Positions 1 through 9,931 are shown, counted from the stretch's first letter. The stretch is 64,000 bases of DNA from an uncultured beta proteobacterium (GCA_903885665.1 CAISJL010000183.1:18700-82699); one strand, 5' to 3'. A program made the numbers and translations. The notes: a model not told the origin generated them from the letters alone.

Positions 1-999
1 AGCACTGGAGTCACGAACTACTTGCGCCCATTGCGCTAACTCTGATTTTATAAAGTTTGAAAATTCAATAGATGAGCTGGCCATAGTAATACCGCCAAGG
101 GCAGAGAATCGATCTTTAAACTCTTTGTCACTGAGAATTTGTTGTGAACGTGTATGTAATAGTTGATTAATCATTGGTTTTAATTGCTTTGGTCCTAGTA
201 GACCATACCAGCCAGTTGCTCGATATCCAGCAACACCAGATTCATTCATCGTTGGCACATCTGGAGCAAATTCAACACGTTTGGCGCTGGTTACACCGAG
301 CACCTTAAGTCTCCCTGCTTTTACATAAGGCAGGGTTAATGTCGGTGGATTAAATGCCATTTGTACAATCCCCCCTAGAAGATCGGTCAATGCGGGCGCA
401 CCGCCTTTATAGGGCACATGCACAATTTGAATGCCAGCCTTACTTTTAAATAATTCACCCGCTAAATGTAGCGTGCTGCCATTTCCAGCGGATGCATAAT
501 TTAACTGACCAGGTCGAGACTGTGCTAGTGCAATGAGTTCACGGACTGATTGGGCAGGGATGGTAGGGTGTATGACTAAGAAATAAGGCACTTCACCGAT
601 AAAACTTGTTGGCAAAAAATCTAAGACTGGATCATATGGAAGTTTTCGATACAAGTTTGGGGTTATGCCATGACTCGCAGATCCGCCAAAAAACAATGTA
701 TAGCCATCAGGAGCGGCACGCGCAGCAATTTCAGCTGCAATAATACCACCAGAACCACCACGGTTATCGATCAGAATTTGTTGGTTAATACGTTCACTGA
801 GTTTTGTTGCGAATAAACGAGCAACAGCATCCACTCCCCCACCTGCTGGAAAAGGCACAATGAGTCGAATAGATTTAATCGGATAACTCAATCCGGTTGT
901 AGCATTAGTGCTCGCGGATTGCGATGTCGAGCAACAAAGTATAAAACACAAAGCCAGTAGAGAGCGTTGCAAAAAACATAAGCTAGAAAAATTTAGCAT
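1..999 (-). CDS. Bug/TctC-family periplasmic substrate-binding protein (3' end outside window)
   Basis: The reading frame is open from an ATG at 999 to the left edge (333 codons, no stop), so the gene is cut by the window. The first ~30 residues form a hydrophobic signal peptide, followed by the family's opening strand (YPIKSIRLIVPFPAGGG, then DAVARLFATKLSE) and the typical NYASAGNGS and VPYKGGAPAL segments. TctC/Bug proteins bind small carboxylates in the periplasm for tripartite tricarboxylate-type uptake or for signalling. The ATG lies 3 nt after the stop of the upstream racemase-like gene, so the two are probably cotranscribed. The ligand cannot be inferred. Confidence 0.93.
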   Translation of the reverse strand, partial: MLNFSSLCFLQRSLLALCFILCCSTSQSASTNATTGLSYPIKSIRLIVPFPAGGGVDAVARLFATKLSERINQQILIDNRGGSGGIIAAEIAARAAPDGYTLFFGGSASHGITPNLYRKLPYDPVLDFLPTSFIGEVPYFLVIHPTIPAQSVRELIALAQSRPGQLNYASAGNGSTLHLAGELFKSKAGIQIVHVPYKGGAPALTDLLGGIVQMAFNPPTLTLPYVKAGRLKVLGVTSAKRVEFAPDVPTMNESGVAGYRATGWYGLLGPKQLKPMINQLLHTRSQQILSDKEFKDRFSALGGITMASSSIEFSNFIKSELAQWAQVVRDSSA

Positions 1000-1002
1000 C
1001 GT

Positions 1003-1821
1003 TTATTTTGGATATTGCTGCAAATGAGCGATGCCATAGAGTTCGAGTAATTGTTTGACGCGTTCTCTCGGGGGTTGTTCCATAAAATAGCCCACTTGCG
1101 AAGGCTTAATACCAGAGGTTCTTCGTAAATCAACCATTGATTCAGCCATTTTAATGGTGGCGCCAAGTGCATCAAGTATTGGGACGTTATCGACGCGATT
1201 AAGACCATTTTTCGCAAGTAGCACGCATAAGGGCGCCTCACCTGGAATAATCACATCAGCGCCAGCAGCAATTATTGATCGAGCAGAGTCTTGAAAACGG
1301 GACAGTAACTCATCGGGTTGATCAAAAGCTTTTAATACATCATTAAAGGTAAAGCCAACCGGCTTTACACCAGCGAACCGATGCAATGGAATCACTCGCT
1401 CTGCATTTTCTTTAATAATAGGTGCCATTTCGGTAATAAACAGCAGTACGCCAACGCGCTGTCCAAGCATCATTGAAGATAGATAAGCACTTTCACCATA
1501 ACCAACTACAGGGATATCAACTATACTACGGGTCTCGCGCAGAGCTGGTTCAGGAATAGTCATCAGGGCGTAAGCATCAAAACCTTGCTCTTCAGCTGAA
1601 ATACCACCCATTACGAATTGATTGCCATGTAAATATTGCATATATGCATGTCGAATATCCGTCCCCGGATAGTTGGTGTTATAAGTTTGATTATTCATGC
1701 CGTGCATGACAACTTGAGTATCAGGACGTGCCACTTTCTTAAAATGCGCCTGCAGCGCTTCAGCATAGGCCGGTAGCGCATCTAAAACAGTAAAACTCTG
1801 GTGCCAAATTCTCATACTCAT
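1003..1821 (-). CDS. Asp/Glu/hydantoin racemase-fold protein lacking both catalytic Cys
   Basis: This 272-residue protein has the layout of the Asp/Glu racemase superfamily, including the GFDAYAL, DIPVVGYGE and GADVIIPGE segments that flank the two half-sites of hydantoin racemases. Characterised racemases carry one Cys in each half-site. Here the first position reads Thr (about residue 88) and the second Glu (about residue 195); Cys199 lies nearby but out of register. Two-Cys racemisation is therefore not expected, and a lyase, isomerase or decarboxylase role is as likely. The start has a good Shine-Dalgarno (AAGGA about 6 nt upstream). It sits between two Bug receptor genes, consistent with catabolism of an imported acid. 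Confidence 0.85.
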   Translation of the reverse strand: MSMRIWHQSFTVLDALPAYAEALQAHFKKVARPDTQVVMHGMNNQTYNTNYPGTDIRHAYMQYLHGNQFVMGGISAEEQGFDAYALMTIPEPALRETRSIVDIPVVGYGESAYLSSMMLGQRVGVLLFITEMAPIIKENAERVIPLHRFAGVKPVGFTFNDVLKAFDQPDELLSRFQDSARSIIAAGADVIIPGEAPLCVLLAKNGLNRVDNVPILDALGATIKMAESMVDLRRTSGIKPSQVGYFMEQPPRERVKQLLELYGIAHLQQYPK

Positions 1822-1869
1822 TTACGATCCTTCACTGACTCATCAGAAGTTAAAGTATCTTAAAAAAAA

Positions 1870-2850
1870 TTAGTCAATCTGTGCGCCAGAAGCTTTAACG
1901 ACTTTTGCCCACTTAGCTACTTCTAGGCGAAAGAAATGAGAAAACTGCTCTGGTGAGCTGCCTAATGGCTCTGCACCTAAGGCTAAAAATCGATCTCGAA
2001 TATCTGGTAATTTAATAATCTTGACAATTTCATGATGCAATCGACTAATAATTGTCGTCGGTGTGCCTGTGGGTACAAACACACCAAACCAAGCGTTGGC
2101 GTCGTAGCCGGGGACTCCAGACTCAGCAATCGTAGGGATTTGATCTGCTACTGGGCTTCTTTTTTGAGTGGTTACAGCAATTGCGCGTAACTTTCCAGAG
2201 CGGGTCAGTGGCAGTGTGGTGACGATGTTGTCAAACATGAAAATAGTCTCACCGGACAATACTGCAGTCGCCGAAAATGAGGCACCCCGATATGGCACAT
2301 GCACTAGCTTAATTTCAGCCATGCTACCAAACATCGCAGTGAATAAATGTGCACCTGAGCCATTACCAGCAGAACCGTAATTGAGTTGCGCTGGTTTTGA
2401 TTTTGCCATTTTAACAAATTCATAAACATTTTTTACAGGGAGGGAGGGATGGGTCACGAATAAAAAAGGCGTATCAGTAACTTGAGTCACCGTAGTTAAA
2501 TCTTTTAGCGCATCATAATTAAGCTTTTTGTAAAGTGTGGGGTTCACAGCAAGTGATACTGTGCCCAAAAATAAAGTATGTCCATCTTTAGGTGCGGTGG
2601 CAACAATTTCGGCACCGATATTACTGGCAGCACCTGCGCGATTATCGACCACTACAGCCTGCCCTAATGCGTCTGATAAATTCTGACTGATGGTTCGTGC
2701 AACGACATCGGTCGCGCCACCAGGCGGGAACCCAACAACAAAACGCACTGACTTAGTTGGGTATGTTTGTGCGAAAACAGCAGGGCTTGTCAGCCACATC
2801 ATAGTGATTAGGCTAAAGAATAAACCGCTTCGTGAACTTTTGGTCAACAT
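1870..2850 (-). CDS. Bug/TctC-family periplasmic substrate-binding protein
   Basis: The protein has a signal peptide (hydrophobic stretch ending AVFAQ), then YPTKSVRFVVGFPPGG, DVVARTISQNLSD, DNRAGAASNIG and HVPYRGASF, all Bug/TctC hallmarks. The frame is open upstream to 2883, but that would overlap the flavoprotein gene by 32 nt. The inner ATG at 2850 has AGAGGT at a good distance and starts just past the flavoprotein stop, so it is preferred (about 326 residues). The flavoprotein upstream resembles tricarballylate dehydrogenase, which makes a tricarboxylate-like ligand plausible but unproven. Confidence 0.94.
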   Translation of the reverse strand: MLTKSSRSGLFFSLITMMWLTSPAVFAQTYPTKSVRFVVGFPPGGATDVVARTISQNLSDALGQAVVVDNRAGAASNIGAEIVATAPKDGHTLFLGTVSLAVNPTLYKKLNYDALKDLTTVTQVTDTPFLFVTHPSLPVKNVYEFVKMAKSKPAQLNYGSAGNGSGAHLFTAMFGSMAEIKLVHVPYRGASFSATAVLSGETIFMFDNIVTTLPLTRSGKLRAIAVTTQKRSPVADQIPTIAESGVPGYDANAWFGVFVPTGTPTTIISRLHHEIVKIIKLPDIRDRFLALGAEPLGSSPEQFSHFFRLEVAKWAKVVKASGAQID

Positions 2851-2851
2851 A

Positions 2852-4315
2852 TTAATGACCTCTTTTAATGTGTGCAGATGCATCTAATCCCGCAAGACGA
2901 CCAAACACTGCCCCTTTGAGGACCGATGTTGCACCTGTATAGTTACGATAGTAAGTACCGATAATCTCACCAGCAGCATATAAACCGGTTATTGCACTGC
3001 CATGACTGTTAATCACCCGAGCACTTGAGTCCACTTTGAGGCCGCCAAAAGTAAAGACATTAGATGAAATAATCGGATAGGCATGGAATGGCGACTCCAA
3101 TAATGGGTGAGCCCAATTCGATTTGGGTGGAACTAGGTTCTGCGTTGCAAGACCATCCAAGCTTAGGGGTTGATCTGGCATATCAGACTGACAACACTGA
3201 TTGTAGTGAGCAACGGTTGTTGCTAGTGCTTTGACCGGGATATCGATTTTAGCAGCAAGCTCTTCAATAGTGGCGCCCACAATGGGTGCTTGATCTGTAC
3301 GCAACCCTAGTCGATAGTTTGGGATGCGCATATGTCTGGCATCTAGGATTACATACGCCATACCTTGACTTTGTTGATAAATTTGGCGAGTCACACGTTC
3401 ATAATAAGCGTCAACAGTACCAGGTGCTTCATCAGTAAAGCGTTCCCCTTCTAAATTAACCAAAACGCCATACGGGAAAATAAACACAGAGGGTTCAGCA
3501 ATACCAGAACGGGGGTCAATTGGTTCGGCATGATAACTTCCGAAATCACCACTTGGTACAGCCCCTATATTCAAGGCCATTTGTATGCCTTCACCTCGAT
3601 TAAAATATCCACCACGACATACAGGACGCAGATATACCGAACGAGGGCCAATGTAATGCGATAGCATTTCTGAGTTACCCTCAAAACCACCGCAAGCCAA
3701 GACTACGGCATTACCCAAAAAGCGTTTTAATTGATGGGGTTTTTGAATCGCTTCTACGCCTACAACAGCACCTTGCTCATTTTGAATTAAGCGAGTTGCA
3801 GCGGTATCATAAACAAATTGAGCACCCATTTTCTCAGCTTTAGCTAACAGTGCTTCTATCAGCGCAAGCCCTCCCCCCACTGGTAATAATCGTGGTTGTG
3901 ACTTAGTTAAAAACTGTGTTGGCAAAAAATCAAAACGTACACCACATAATTTTAACCATTGCACTGTTGGGCCAGCACGCTCTGAAAAAGTTGCGATCAG
4001 ATCGGGATCGTTAAAGCTGAGCGCTTTAACAACAGCAGGCCAATGCTCTCGAGGTTCAGAGGTCATATGAACCAAAGATGGATCGATATAACCGCCAGCA
4101 TTTTCAGCCAAATGCGTTTCGAAATCATCAGTGACTTCAAATTCACTTTTCATCCGTAAATAAGCTTCGGTGTAACGTGTCTGTCCGCCCCGCTCATCTA
4201 TGGGTGCACGTTCAATGATCGTTACAGTTGCACCTTGCTCTAGAGCACTTACCGCAGCTGCAAGACCACCAATTCCACAACCGACAATAATTACATCACT
4301 GTTAATAGTAACCAA
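2852..4315 (-). CDS. FAD-dependent oxidoreductase, TcuA/fumarate-reductase flavoprotein type
   Basis: At 487 residues this is the usual size of soluble succinate dehydrogenase/fumarate reductase-like flavoproteins. An N-terminal dinucleotide fold carries GCGIGG at residues 12-17 and ends in ERAP. GGQTRYTEAYLR resembles the substrate-loop region of tricarballylate dehydrogenase TcuA, and the C-terminus has the FAD-closing GLYAAGEIIG segment. The likely reaction is FAD-linked dehydrogenation of a carboxylate or cyclic substrate. The start is a TTG with GGAG about 6 nt upstream. It lies immediately upstream of a Bug receptor, a TcuA/TctC-like pairing. The substrate assignment is inference. Confidence 0.85.
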   Translation of the reverse strand: MVTINSDVIIVGCGIGGLAAAVSALEQGATVTIIERAPIDERGGQTRYTEAYLRMKSEFEVTDDFETHLAENAGGYIDPSLVHMTSEPREHWPAVVKALSFNDPDLIATFSERAGPTVQWLKLCGVRFDFLPTQFLTKSQPRLLPVGGGLALIEALLAKAEKMGAQFVYDTAATRLIQNEQGAVVGVEAIQKPHQLKRFLGNAVVLACGGFEGNSEMLSHYIGPRSVYLRPVCRGGYFNRGEGIQMALNIGAVPSGDFGSYHAEPIDPRSGIAEPSVFIFPYGVLVNLEGERFTDEAPGTVDAYYERVTRQIYQQSQGMAYVILDARHMRIPNYRLGLRTDQAPIVGATIEELAAKIDIPVKALATTVAHYNQCCQSDMPDQPLSLDGLATQNLVPPKSNWAHPLLESPFHAYPIISSNVFTFGGLKVDSSARVINSHGSAITGLYAAGEIIGTYYRNYTGATSVLKGAVFGRLAGLDASAHIKRGH

Positions 4316-4366
4316 ATTCCACTCCAGGAATAATCATAAAAACTAAAAAAATATGAACGATGTGCT

Positions 4367-4987
4367 TTATGCTGAGTCCGAGGTGTCAAAATCACTGCCC
4401 CCTAAATCCGAACTCAGGTCACTAAATTCAGTGGGTGAATCAATCTGATCAGACTGCATATCCATCGCATTAGTTGCCTGCGGATGAGGTGTACTTGCCG
4501 AGTCATTCGTATTGGGGTGATGCATGAGGTTGCTAATCCCTTGATATAGTAATGAACCAGCTACAACACCTGCAGCTGTTGTAGCAATGGACCCTAACAT
4601 GCCAGATCCCCAAGCGCTATTCGCTGCCGCTGGAGCGGTTATCGGAGCTGCATTAGCCTGCGGTGCAGACGTTTGCATTCTTGCCGGATTAACCGAGTTT
4701 GGCGTAACGGCCTGCTTACCCCAGGTATTAGCACTATTTAAAAATGATTGAGAATTAGTCGCTTGCTGTTGATTGATTTGATTTTGCAAGGCATTAATTT
4801 GAGTTTGTGCGGCTTGCATCGCCACCTCTAGGCCCATAGCACGTTGCACGAGAAGATACACTGCGTCTGGTTGTTTTGCAGATGAATTACGTATTAACAG
4901 ATCAGCTTCCAAATCTTTATCTGCAACTTGAATACTGGCTAATTGACTCAGAAATTGAATTAATTGCTCACGCTCTTGAAGTGTCAT
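4367..4987 (-). CDS. DUF2076 family protein
   Basis: The N-terminal ~75 residues (MTLQEREQLIQFLSQL, then VYLLVQRAMGLEVAM and a Gln-rich coiled coil NALQNQINQQQ) match the DUF2076/COG3416 pattern. A Pro/Ala-rich linker follows, then a Gly/Ala hydrophobic stretch around residues 130-150 (GSGMLGSIATTAAGVVAGSLL) and a Ser/Asp-rich acidic tail ending in DFDTSDSA. The function is unknown; some homologues are annotated as periplasmic ligand-binding sensors, which the sequence does not prove. A good Shine-Dalgarno (AAAGGT) precedes the ATG. It is probably not functionally tied to the neighbouring catabolic genes. Confidence 0.85.
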   Translation of the reverse strand: MTLQEREQLIQFLSQLASIQVADKDLEADLLIRNSSAKQPDAVYLLVQRAMGLEVAMQAAQTQINALQNQINQQQATNSQSFLNSANTWGKQAVTPNSVNPARMQTSAPQANAAPITAPAAANSAWGSGMLGSIATTAAGVVAGSLLYQGISNLMHHPNTNDSASTPHPQATNAMDMQSDQIDSPTEFSDLSSDLGGSDFDTSDSA

Positions 4988-5039
4988 GGTTTACCTTTGT
5001 CATTGGTTCAATTAAAAATAATCGTTTAAAAAACTACAG

Positions 5040-5528
5040 CTATAACTTGTGATTATTTTCTTTGGGAGGTGATTCTATTGTTAATAAACGATGTTGGTGG
5101 TGTTCTGAAAAACGTAAGGTATGCGTAGCTAATAATGTTTCAATTAAAAACATCACCAAAGCAATTGAAAAGCATAAAATGCCACCTAAGAAAAACCAAG
5201 CGACCATACCTTCATTGAAATTGGTCACTGTATTGTCTAAAAATAAGCAAACAACGGTCGCGCCAATCAGTAAGGCGCAAAAAACCAAAAATGCAATGGC
5301 TGTATTGACTACAAATCCTCTTAGACCCAGTCTTTTGAGCTCCCATCTTGCAGCATCTACATTTTCAACCCGACCCATTAATAACCGCTCATCAATCCAG
5401 CGTGCCCGATCAATGATGCGTGCGAGTCGTGTAGCAAGCGCTCCAATCATCGCAGCAACCGCGGTCAGCAGAAAAACAGGTGCTACAGCCGATTGAATTC
5501 CTTGAGCAATGATGTTTGAGTTGATCAT
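5040..5528 (-). CDS. DUF2721 family membrane protein
   Basis: This 162-residue inner-membrane protein starts with a hydrophobic helix (AVAPVFLLTAVAAMIGALATRLARIIDRARW), the DUF2721 signature, followed by a short polar loop and two more membrane helices around residues 70-95 and 108-130. The C-terminal tail (SEHHQHRLLTIE) is cytoplasmic-like. No function is known for the family. The start is 7 nt after the stop of the upstream acyl-CoA synthetase gene, so it may be cotranscribed with it. Confidence 0.85.
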   Translation of the reverse strand: MINSNIIAQGIQSAVAPVFLLTAVAAMIGALATRLARIIDRARWIDERLLMGRVENVDAARWELKRLGLRGFVVNTAIAFLVFCALLIGATVVCLFLDNTVTNFNEGMVAWFFLGGILCFSIALVMFLIETLLATHTLRFSEHHQHRLLTIESPPKENNHKL

Positions 5529-5535
5529 GGATTAG

Positions 5536-7653
5536 TTAATCAGATTTTAAAATAGCTAAAGCATCCACAGCTATAACTCCTGAACCTACAGCGCCGACAA
5601 TCACCGGATTAATATCAAGCTCTTTAAGGTGATCACGTAAGCTCCATGCTAACCGAGATACGCTAGCTAATAATTTTGCAAGCGCTTGAATATCTCTAGC
5701 GGATTGCCCTCTAAAAGGTTCAAAAATTTTAGCACTACGTAACTCTTTAATCATGGCTAACCCAGAATCCTCATTAAATGGTGCTAAGCGATAAGTCATA
5801 TCTTTGAGAATTTCTGTATGGATGCCACCTAAACCAAGCGCTACCACTGGGCCAAATACAGGATCGTTGATTACTCCAACAATAGTCTCTAAACCAGGAC
5901 TAGACATTGGTGAGACTAAAAAACCACTGCATTTTTGATTTAATGATGCCTTAGTCATCAAATTAATCATTTCTAAACTAGCCTTGATTAATGCATTGGG
6001 GTCTTTTATATGTAATCGCACTCCCCCAATATCACTTTTATGTAAAATTTCAGAAGATAACAATTTTAAGGCAACCGGATAATGAAGACCCTCCACTTGA
6101 TCCAGAGTCAAAGGCGAAAACTCAAATATTTTATCGTCGGTGACGGGTATACTGAATTGCTGTAGGAGCAATTTGCTGGCATTTTCATTCAATGTGCCTT
6201 TGGCAAATGGCTGGTCCAGTTTAAAGTCTGGCATTTCTAAGGGCGGATTAGTTAGCGCTTTGTTTCTTGCTACAGCGTAATCGGTAAGCATGCGCATCGT
6301 TTTTGCAACTCGGCTCACAGATCGCAACACTGGTATTTGAGCCTCTTCCAAAATTTGAAACATTTCCGGTGCATCTTCATATTCAACCGATGAGAAGACT
6401 AGCACTGTTTTTTTGTGCTTCTTACTAGCGGCAGCTAACGAGAGCGCGCCAATCTTTCCGGTTTTCCCAGTAACAGTTGCGAATAACAATCCAAGGTGAT
6501 GAATGCCAGAATCAGATAGCACTGCATCAACAGAGCTTTCAAAGCGTTGCTGATTTTTTTCACTTATAAACCCAGCAGCATAATCAATTGGGTTATCTAA
6601 AGAGGCTACACTTGGAAGGTTTTCTTTAAGAGTTGCTAGCGTCTCAGTTTGTAGAGGCGCTATATGTATGCCGCACGCATCAGCCGCATCGGCAAACACT
6701 ACGGCCGAACCACCAGACCCCCCCATGATAGCGGCGTTAAAACCAAGACCAGGTGGCTGTGATAATACAGCCTTCACATAATCAGCAGCCTCTTCCATAT
6801 CACCCACTTCGATGACACCAACTTCACGAAATGCCGCCTTAAAAATATCATAACTGCCCGCCATATTAGCTGTATGTGATGCAGCAGCACGCATACCTTG
6901 CTGCGTATTACCGGCCTTCCAAATGACCAGCGGTTTTCCAGCGATTAATGCCCTGCGCGCAGCTTTTAAAAATTCTCGGCCATGACTTAAGCCTTCGATG
7001 TAGGCTAATATGACTTTTGTTTCTGGATCATCAACAAACGCATTGATGAGCTCAGGGGTTGAAATGTCAGCCTCATTACCACTGGCTACAACATAACGAA
7101 AACCAATGCCAGCAGCAGCGCAGCGAATAACCAAGCTATTACCAAACCCACCACTTTGAATCACAGCAGATACTGCGCCCGGTTTTAAAAATGGTGCCTT
7201 TGTGATACTGCCAAAACCAACAAAAGCTTGTTGTTGAACATTAACCAGTCCTAGGCAATTCGGTCCGATCAAACGCACATGATGATCACGTGCAGACTTG
7301 AGCATTGCTCGCTCCAGATTTAAACCTTCCTCACCATTCTCACGAAAGCCGCCACCTAAGACTACAGCGAATCGTATGCCCTGTTGACCACAATCTGCGA
7401 CCACTTGAGGTACTTGCGCAGCAGGTAATGCAATTACTGCAACATCACTGGGCTTTGGCAAGTCTTTTACCGAGGCATAACAAGGTAAACCAACTAACTC
7501 CTTATACTTTGGATTTATTGGGTATATATCACCTTGATATTTTCGTTCAGTTAATGCCTGCAATGTTTGACCACCTGGCCGTCCAAAGTCGGCGCTAGCA
7601 CCGATAATCGCAATGCTTTTAGGGTTAAATAATGGTGAGAAATTATTATTCAT
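5536..7653 (-). CDS. ADP-forming acetate/acyl-CoA synthetase family protein
   Basis: This 705-residue protein has the fused ADP-forming acyl-CoA synthetase layout: a CoA-binding Rossmann domain (FNPKSIAIIGASAD, YPINPKY), a flavodoxin-like succinyl-CoA ligase domain with the SHT motif that contains the phosphorylated His (AAASHTANMAGS), a second ligase domain with GGSGGSAV, and a C-terminal ATP-grasp region (VALKLLSSEILHKSDIGGV, VFGPVVALGLGGIHTE, ELDINPVIV). It would make acyl-CoA from a carboxylate, ATP and CoA, or run in reverse. A second member of the family lies directly upstream, so substrates probably differ. The actual acid is unknown. Confidence 0.9.
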   Translation of the reverse strand: MNNNFSPLFNPKSIAIIGASADFGRPGGQTLQALTERKYQGDIYPINPKYKELVGLPCYASVKDLPKPSDVAVIALPAAQVPQVVADCGQQGIRFAVVLGGGFRENGEEGLNLERAMLKSARDHHVRLIGPNCLGLVNVQQQAFVGFGSITKAPFLKPGAVSAVIQSGGFGNSLVIRCAAAGIGFRYVVASGNEADISTPELINAFVDDPETKVILAYIEGLSHGREFLKAARRALIAGKPLVIWKAGNTQQGMRAAASHTANMAGSYDIFKAAFREVGVIEVGDMEEAADYVKAVLSQPPGLGFNAAIMGGSGGSAVVFADAADACGIHIAPLQTETLATLKENLPSVASLDNPIDYAAGFISEKNQQRFESSVDAVLSDSGIHHLGLLFATVTGKTGKIGALSLAAASKKHKKTVLVFSSVEYEDAPEMFQILEEAQIPVLRSVSRVAKTMRMLTDYAVARNKALTNPPLEMPDFKLDQPFAKGTLNENASKLLLQQFSIPVTDDKIFEFSPLTLDQVEGLHYPVALKLLSSEILHKSDIGGVRLHIKDPNALIKASLEMINLMTKASLNQKCSGFLVSPMSSPGLETIVGVINDPVFGPVVALGLGGIHTEILKDMTYRLAPFNEDSGLAMIKELRSAKIFEPFRGQSARDIQALAKLLASVSRLAWSLRDHLKELDINPVIVGAVGSGVIAVDALAILKSD

Positions 7654-7721
7654 AATAGATATTCATTAAATGTTAACTGGCAGCAAGTATGATTGATGCG
7701 CTTCATGAGTCAATAAATCAA

Positions 7722-9884
7722 TCATTTATTGTTTCTAACAATGAGCGCATCAACAACTGTTGCACCTGATGAATGCCCATGAACCATTAAAGGATTGACA
7801 TCAAGCTCGGCAATTTGATCTTTAAAGTCATGTGCAAACCATGAAAGTCTGATAATGGCATTCACAACAGCATCACGATCTCGTGGTGCCATTCCTCTAA
7901 CACCATCAAGCATTTTAATCGCTTTTAATTCATCCAGCATGTCGTTAGCTTGCGTCTCAGATACTGGCGCAACTCTATAGGCGATATCTTTAAACACTTC
8001 AACAAAGATTCCGCCTAAACCAACTGCAATAATAGGACCAAATACGGGGTCTTTAATCACACCCAACATCATTTCAAGACCCTTTTCAGCCATCTCTTGC
8101 ACCAACACGCCATTAATATTTGCGTGAGGCGCATATCGGATAGCTGAGGACATTACATCTCTAAAACCAGTTCCCACCGAATCAGCATCTGACAAATTAA
8201 GACGTATAGCATCAGCCTCAGTCTTATGTAAAATATCTGGGGAATCAATTTTTAGTGCCACTTTAGTTGCAAACTGCTGGGCGATTGACACCGCTTGTTC
8301 TTCATCTTTGGCCAAAGCTTCGCGTGTTATTGTTAAGCCGTAACAAGCCAAAATATCTTTTGCTTCACGCTCAGTTATCTTGACGTCACAAAGGGCTAAT
8401 TTATGAACAGCGAGTTTATGGTCAATTTCATCTGGTCGTGTTGTATTGAAACGTCCATTTTTACGATGATCTAGAAATCTCCCATAGTCTGCAGCAGATC
8501 GAATAGCACGCACACACGGTGTTGCATCTCTAAAAACTGGAATACCAGCGCGGACTAGATCTTTAGGAGTGAATGTTGGATCGTCATTACATCCGCCAAC
8601 CCAAAGCATTGCAGCTGGCTTGCTAAATTGCTGAACGAGCGCAGCGCCTTGCTCTAAATCTTTTTTAGAGATTGATGCGAAGATCGGGATCATGACATCT
8701 ATACTAGGATCTTCAATGATGGTTGTGAGTGCAGAACGATATAAGTGCTGATTGCCAGTAGCCAGAGAGGTCATATCCGTTGGGTTTGAAACCTTACCGT
8801 ATCCTGGTAGTAATTTAGCTAACTCAGATTGAGTATGCTCTGAAAAATCAGGCCACGTGAGTCCAGCAGTGGCTCCAGCATCAGCAACTTGTACTATATT
8901 CCCGCCAGTGGGAGCGACTGAAGCGGCACCTCTTCCTTTGGGTAAGCGTTTATTTCTTAAAAATACTGCGGCTTCATAAAGCTCATTACATTCATGCACC
9001 CTTATCATCCCATATTGACGAAATACCGCATCGTAAATATCGTTATCACCAACAATGGCACCTGTATGTGAAGCAGCTGCACGACTACCCGCTTCAGTTC
9101 GACCAAATTTCAAGACGACAATTGGCTTTTCTAAATTAGCAGCTTCTTCTGCAACTAACCTTAATTTTTCACCATCTTTGATAGTTTCAGCGGCTAATAG
9201 GATCACCTTGGTAGACTCAGAATGAACCATGAAGCGTACAAAATCTAAGGCATCTAGGTCGGCCTCATTTCCACAACTGGCCTCATAACTAATGCCAAGA
9301 CCAATTTCTTGGGCTCGCCACATCACATTAATTTGGCCAAGTCCACCACTGTGACAAACAATACCGACATCACCAGCAGGCGCACGTTTACCCATAATCG
9401 CGGCCGTGGAAGTCATTGCGAAAGCATCTACAAAATTAACGATCCCATTACAATTCGGCCCCATTAACCGCATACCGGAGGCACGCGCAAAATCAATTAA
9501 ACGTTGCTGACGTTCACGACCTTCAAGGGTTCCAGTCTCTGAAAATCCACCGCTAAACACTGTGGCATATTTGACTCCGATAGAAGCACAATCAGCTAAT
9601 ACATCAAAAACACGCTCAGTCGAGACGATAATTCCAACGTGATCAGGAGTCTCTGGCAAATCTTTAATGTTGGGGTAACATTTCATGCCATGGATTTCAC
9701 CCAAGCGTGGATTGATTGGATATATCTTTCCCGAATACCCAAAATTAGTCATTTGTCTGAATACACGACCTCCAAACGATGTTGTGCTGTCTGTTGCACC
9801 AACTAATGCAGTAGATCGCGGTGACATCATTAGAGAGATATCACTATTAGGGAGTGTATTTTGTGTTGTGTGTATAGAAGTCAT
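7722..9884 (-). CDS. ADP-forming acetate/acyl-CoA synthetase family protein
   Basis: At 720 residues this is a second fused ADP-forming acyl-CoA synthetase. It has the CoA-binding domain (MSPRSTALVGATDS, KIYPINPR), the ligase domain with its catalytic His motif (AAASHTGAIVGDNDIYD), PTGGNIVQVADA, and the ATP-grasp part (VALKIDSPDILHKTEADAI, VFGPIIAVGLGGIFVEVFKD, ELDVNPLMV). The two copies have clearly diverged outside these motifs, which suggests different substrates rather than a recent duplication. The N-terminus extends about 15 residues before the core. The gene lies downstream of the MaoC pair and upstream of the other synthetase on the same strand, 68 nt apart. Confidence 0.9.
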   Translation of the reverse strand: MTSIHTTQNTLPNSDISLMMSPRSTALVGATDSTTSFGGRVFRQMTNFGYSGKIYPINPRLGEIHGMKCYPNIKDLPETPDHVGIIVSTERVFDVLADCASIGVKYATVFSGGFSETGTLEGRERQQRLIDFARASGMRLMGPNCNGIVNFVDAFAMTSTAAIMGKRAPAGDVGIVCHSGGLGQINVMWRAQEIGLGISYEASCGNEADLDALDFVRFMVHSESTKVILLAAETIKDGEKLRLVAEEAANLEKPIVVLKFGRTEAGSRAAASHTGAIVGDNDIYDAVFRQYGMIRVHECNELYEAAVFLRNKRLPKGRGAASVAPTGGNIVQVADAGATAGLTWPDFSEHTQSELAKLLPGYGKVSNPTDMTSLATGNQHLYRSALTTIIEDPSIDVMIPIFASISKKDLEQGAALVQQFSKPAAMLWVGGCNDDPTFTPKDLVRAGIPVFRDATPCVRAIRSAADYGRFLDHRKNGRFNTTRPDEIDHKLAVHKLALCDVKITEREAKDILACYGLTITREALAKDEEQAVSIAQQFATKVALKIDSPDILHKTEADAIRLNLSDADSVGTGFRDVMSSAIRYAPHANINGVLVQEMAEKGLEMMLGVIKDPVFGPIIAVGLGGIFVEVFKDIAYRVAPVSETQANDMLDELKAIKMLDGVRGMAPRDRDAVVNAIIRLSWFAHDFKDQIAELDVNPLMVHGHSSGATVVDALIVRNNK

Positions 9885-9931
9885 TCGCTTAGATGTATTT
9901 TTAAATATGGATTAAAGAAGAAGCTTAAAAA

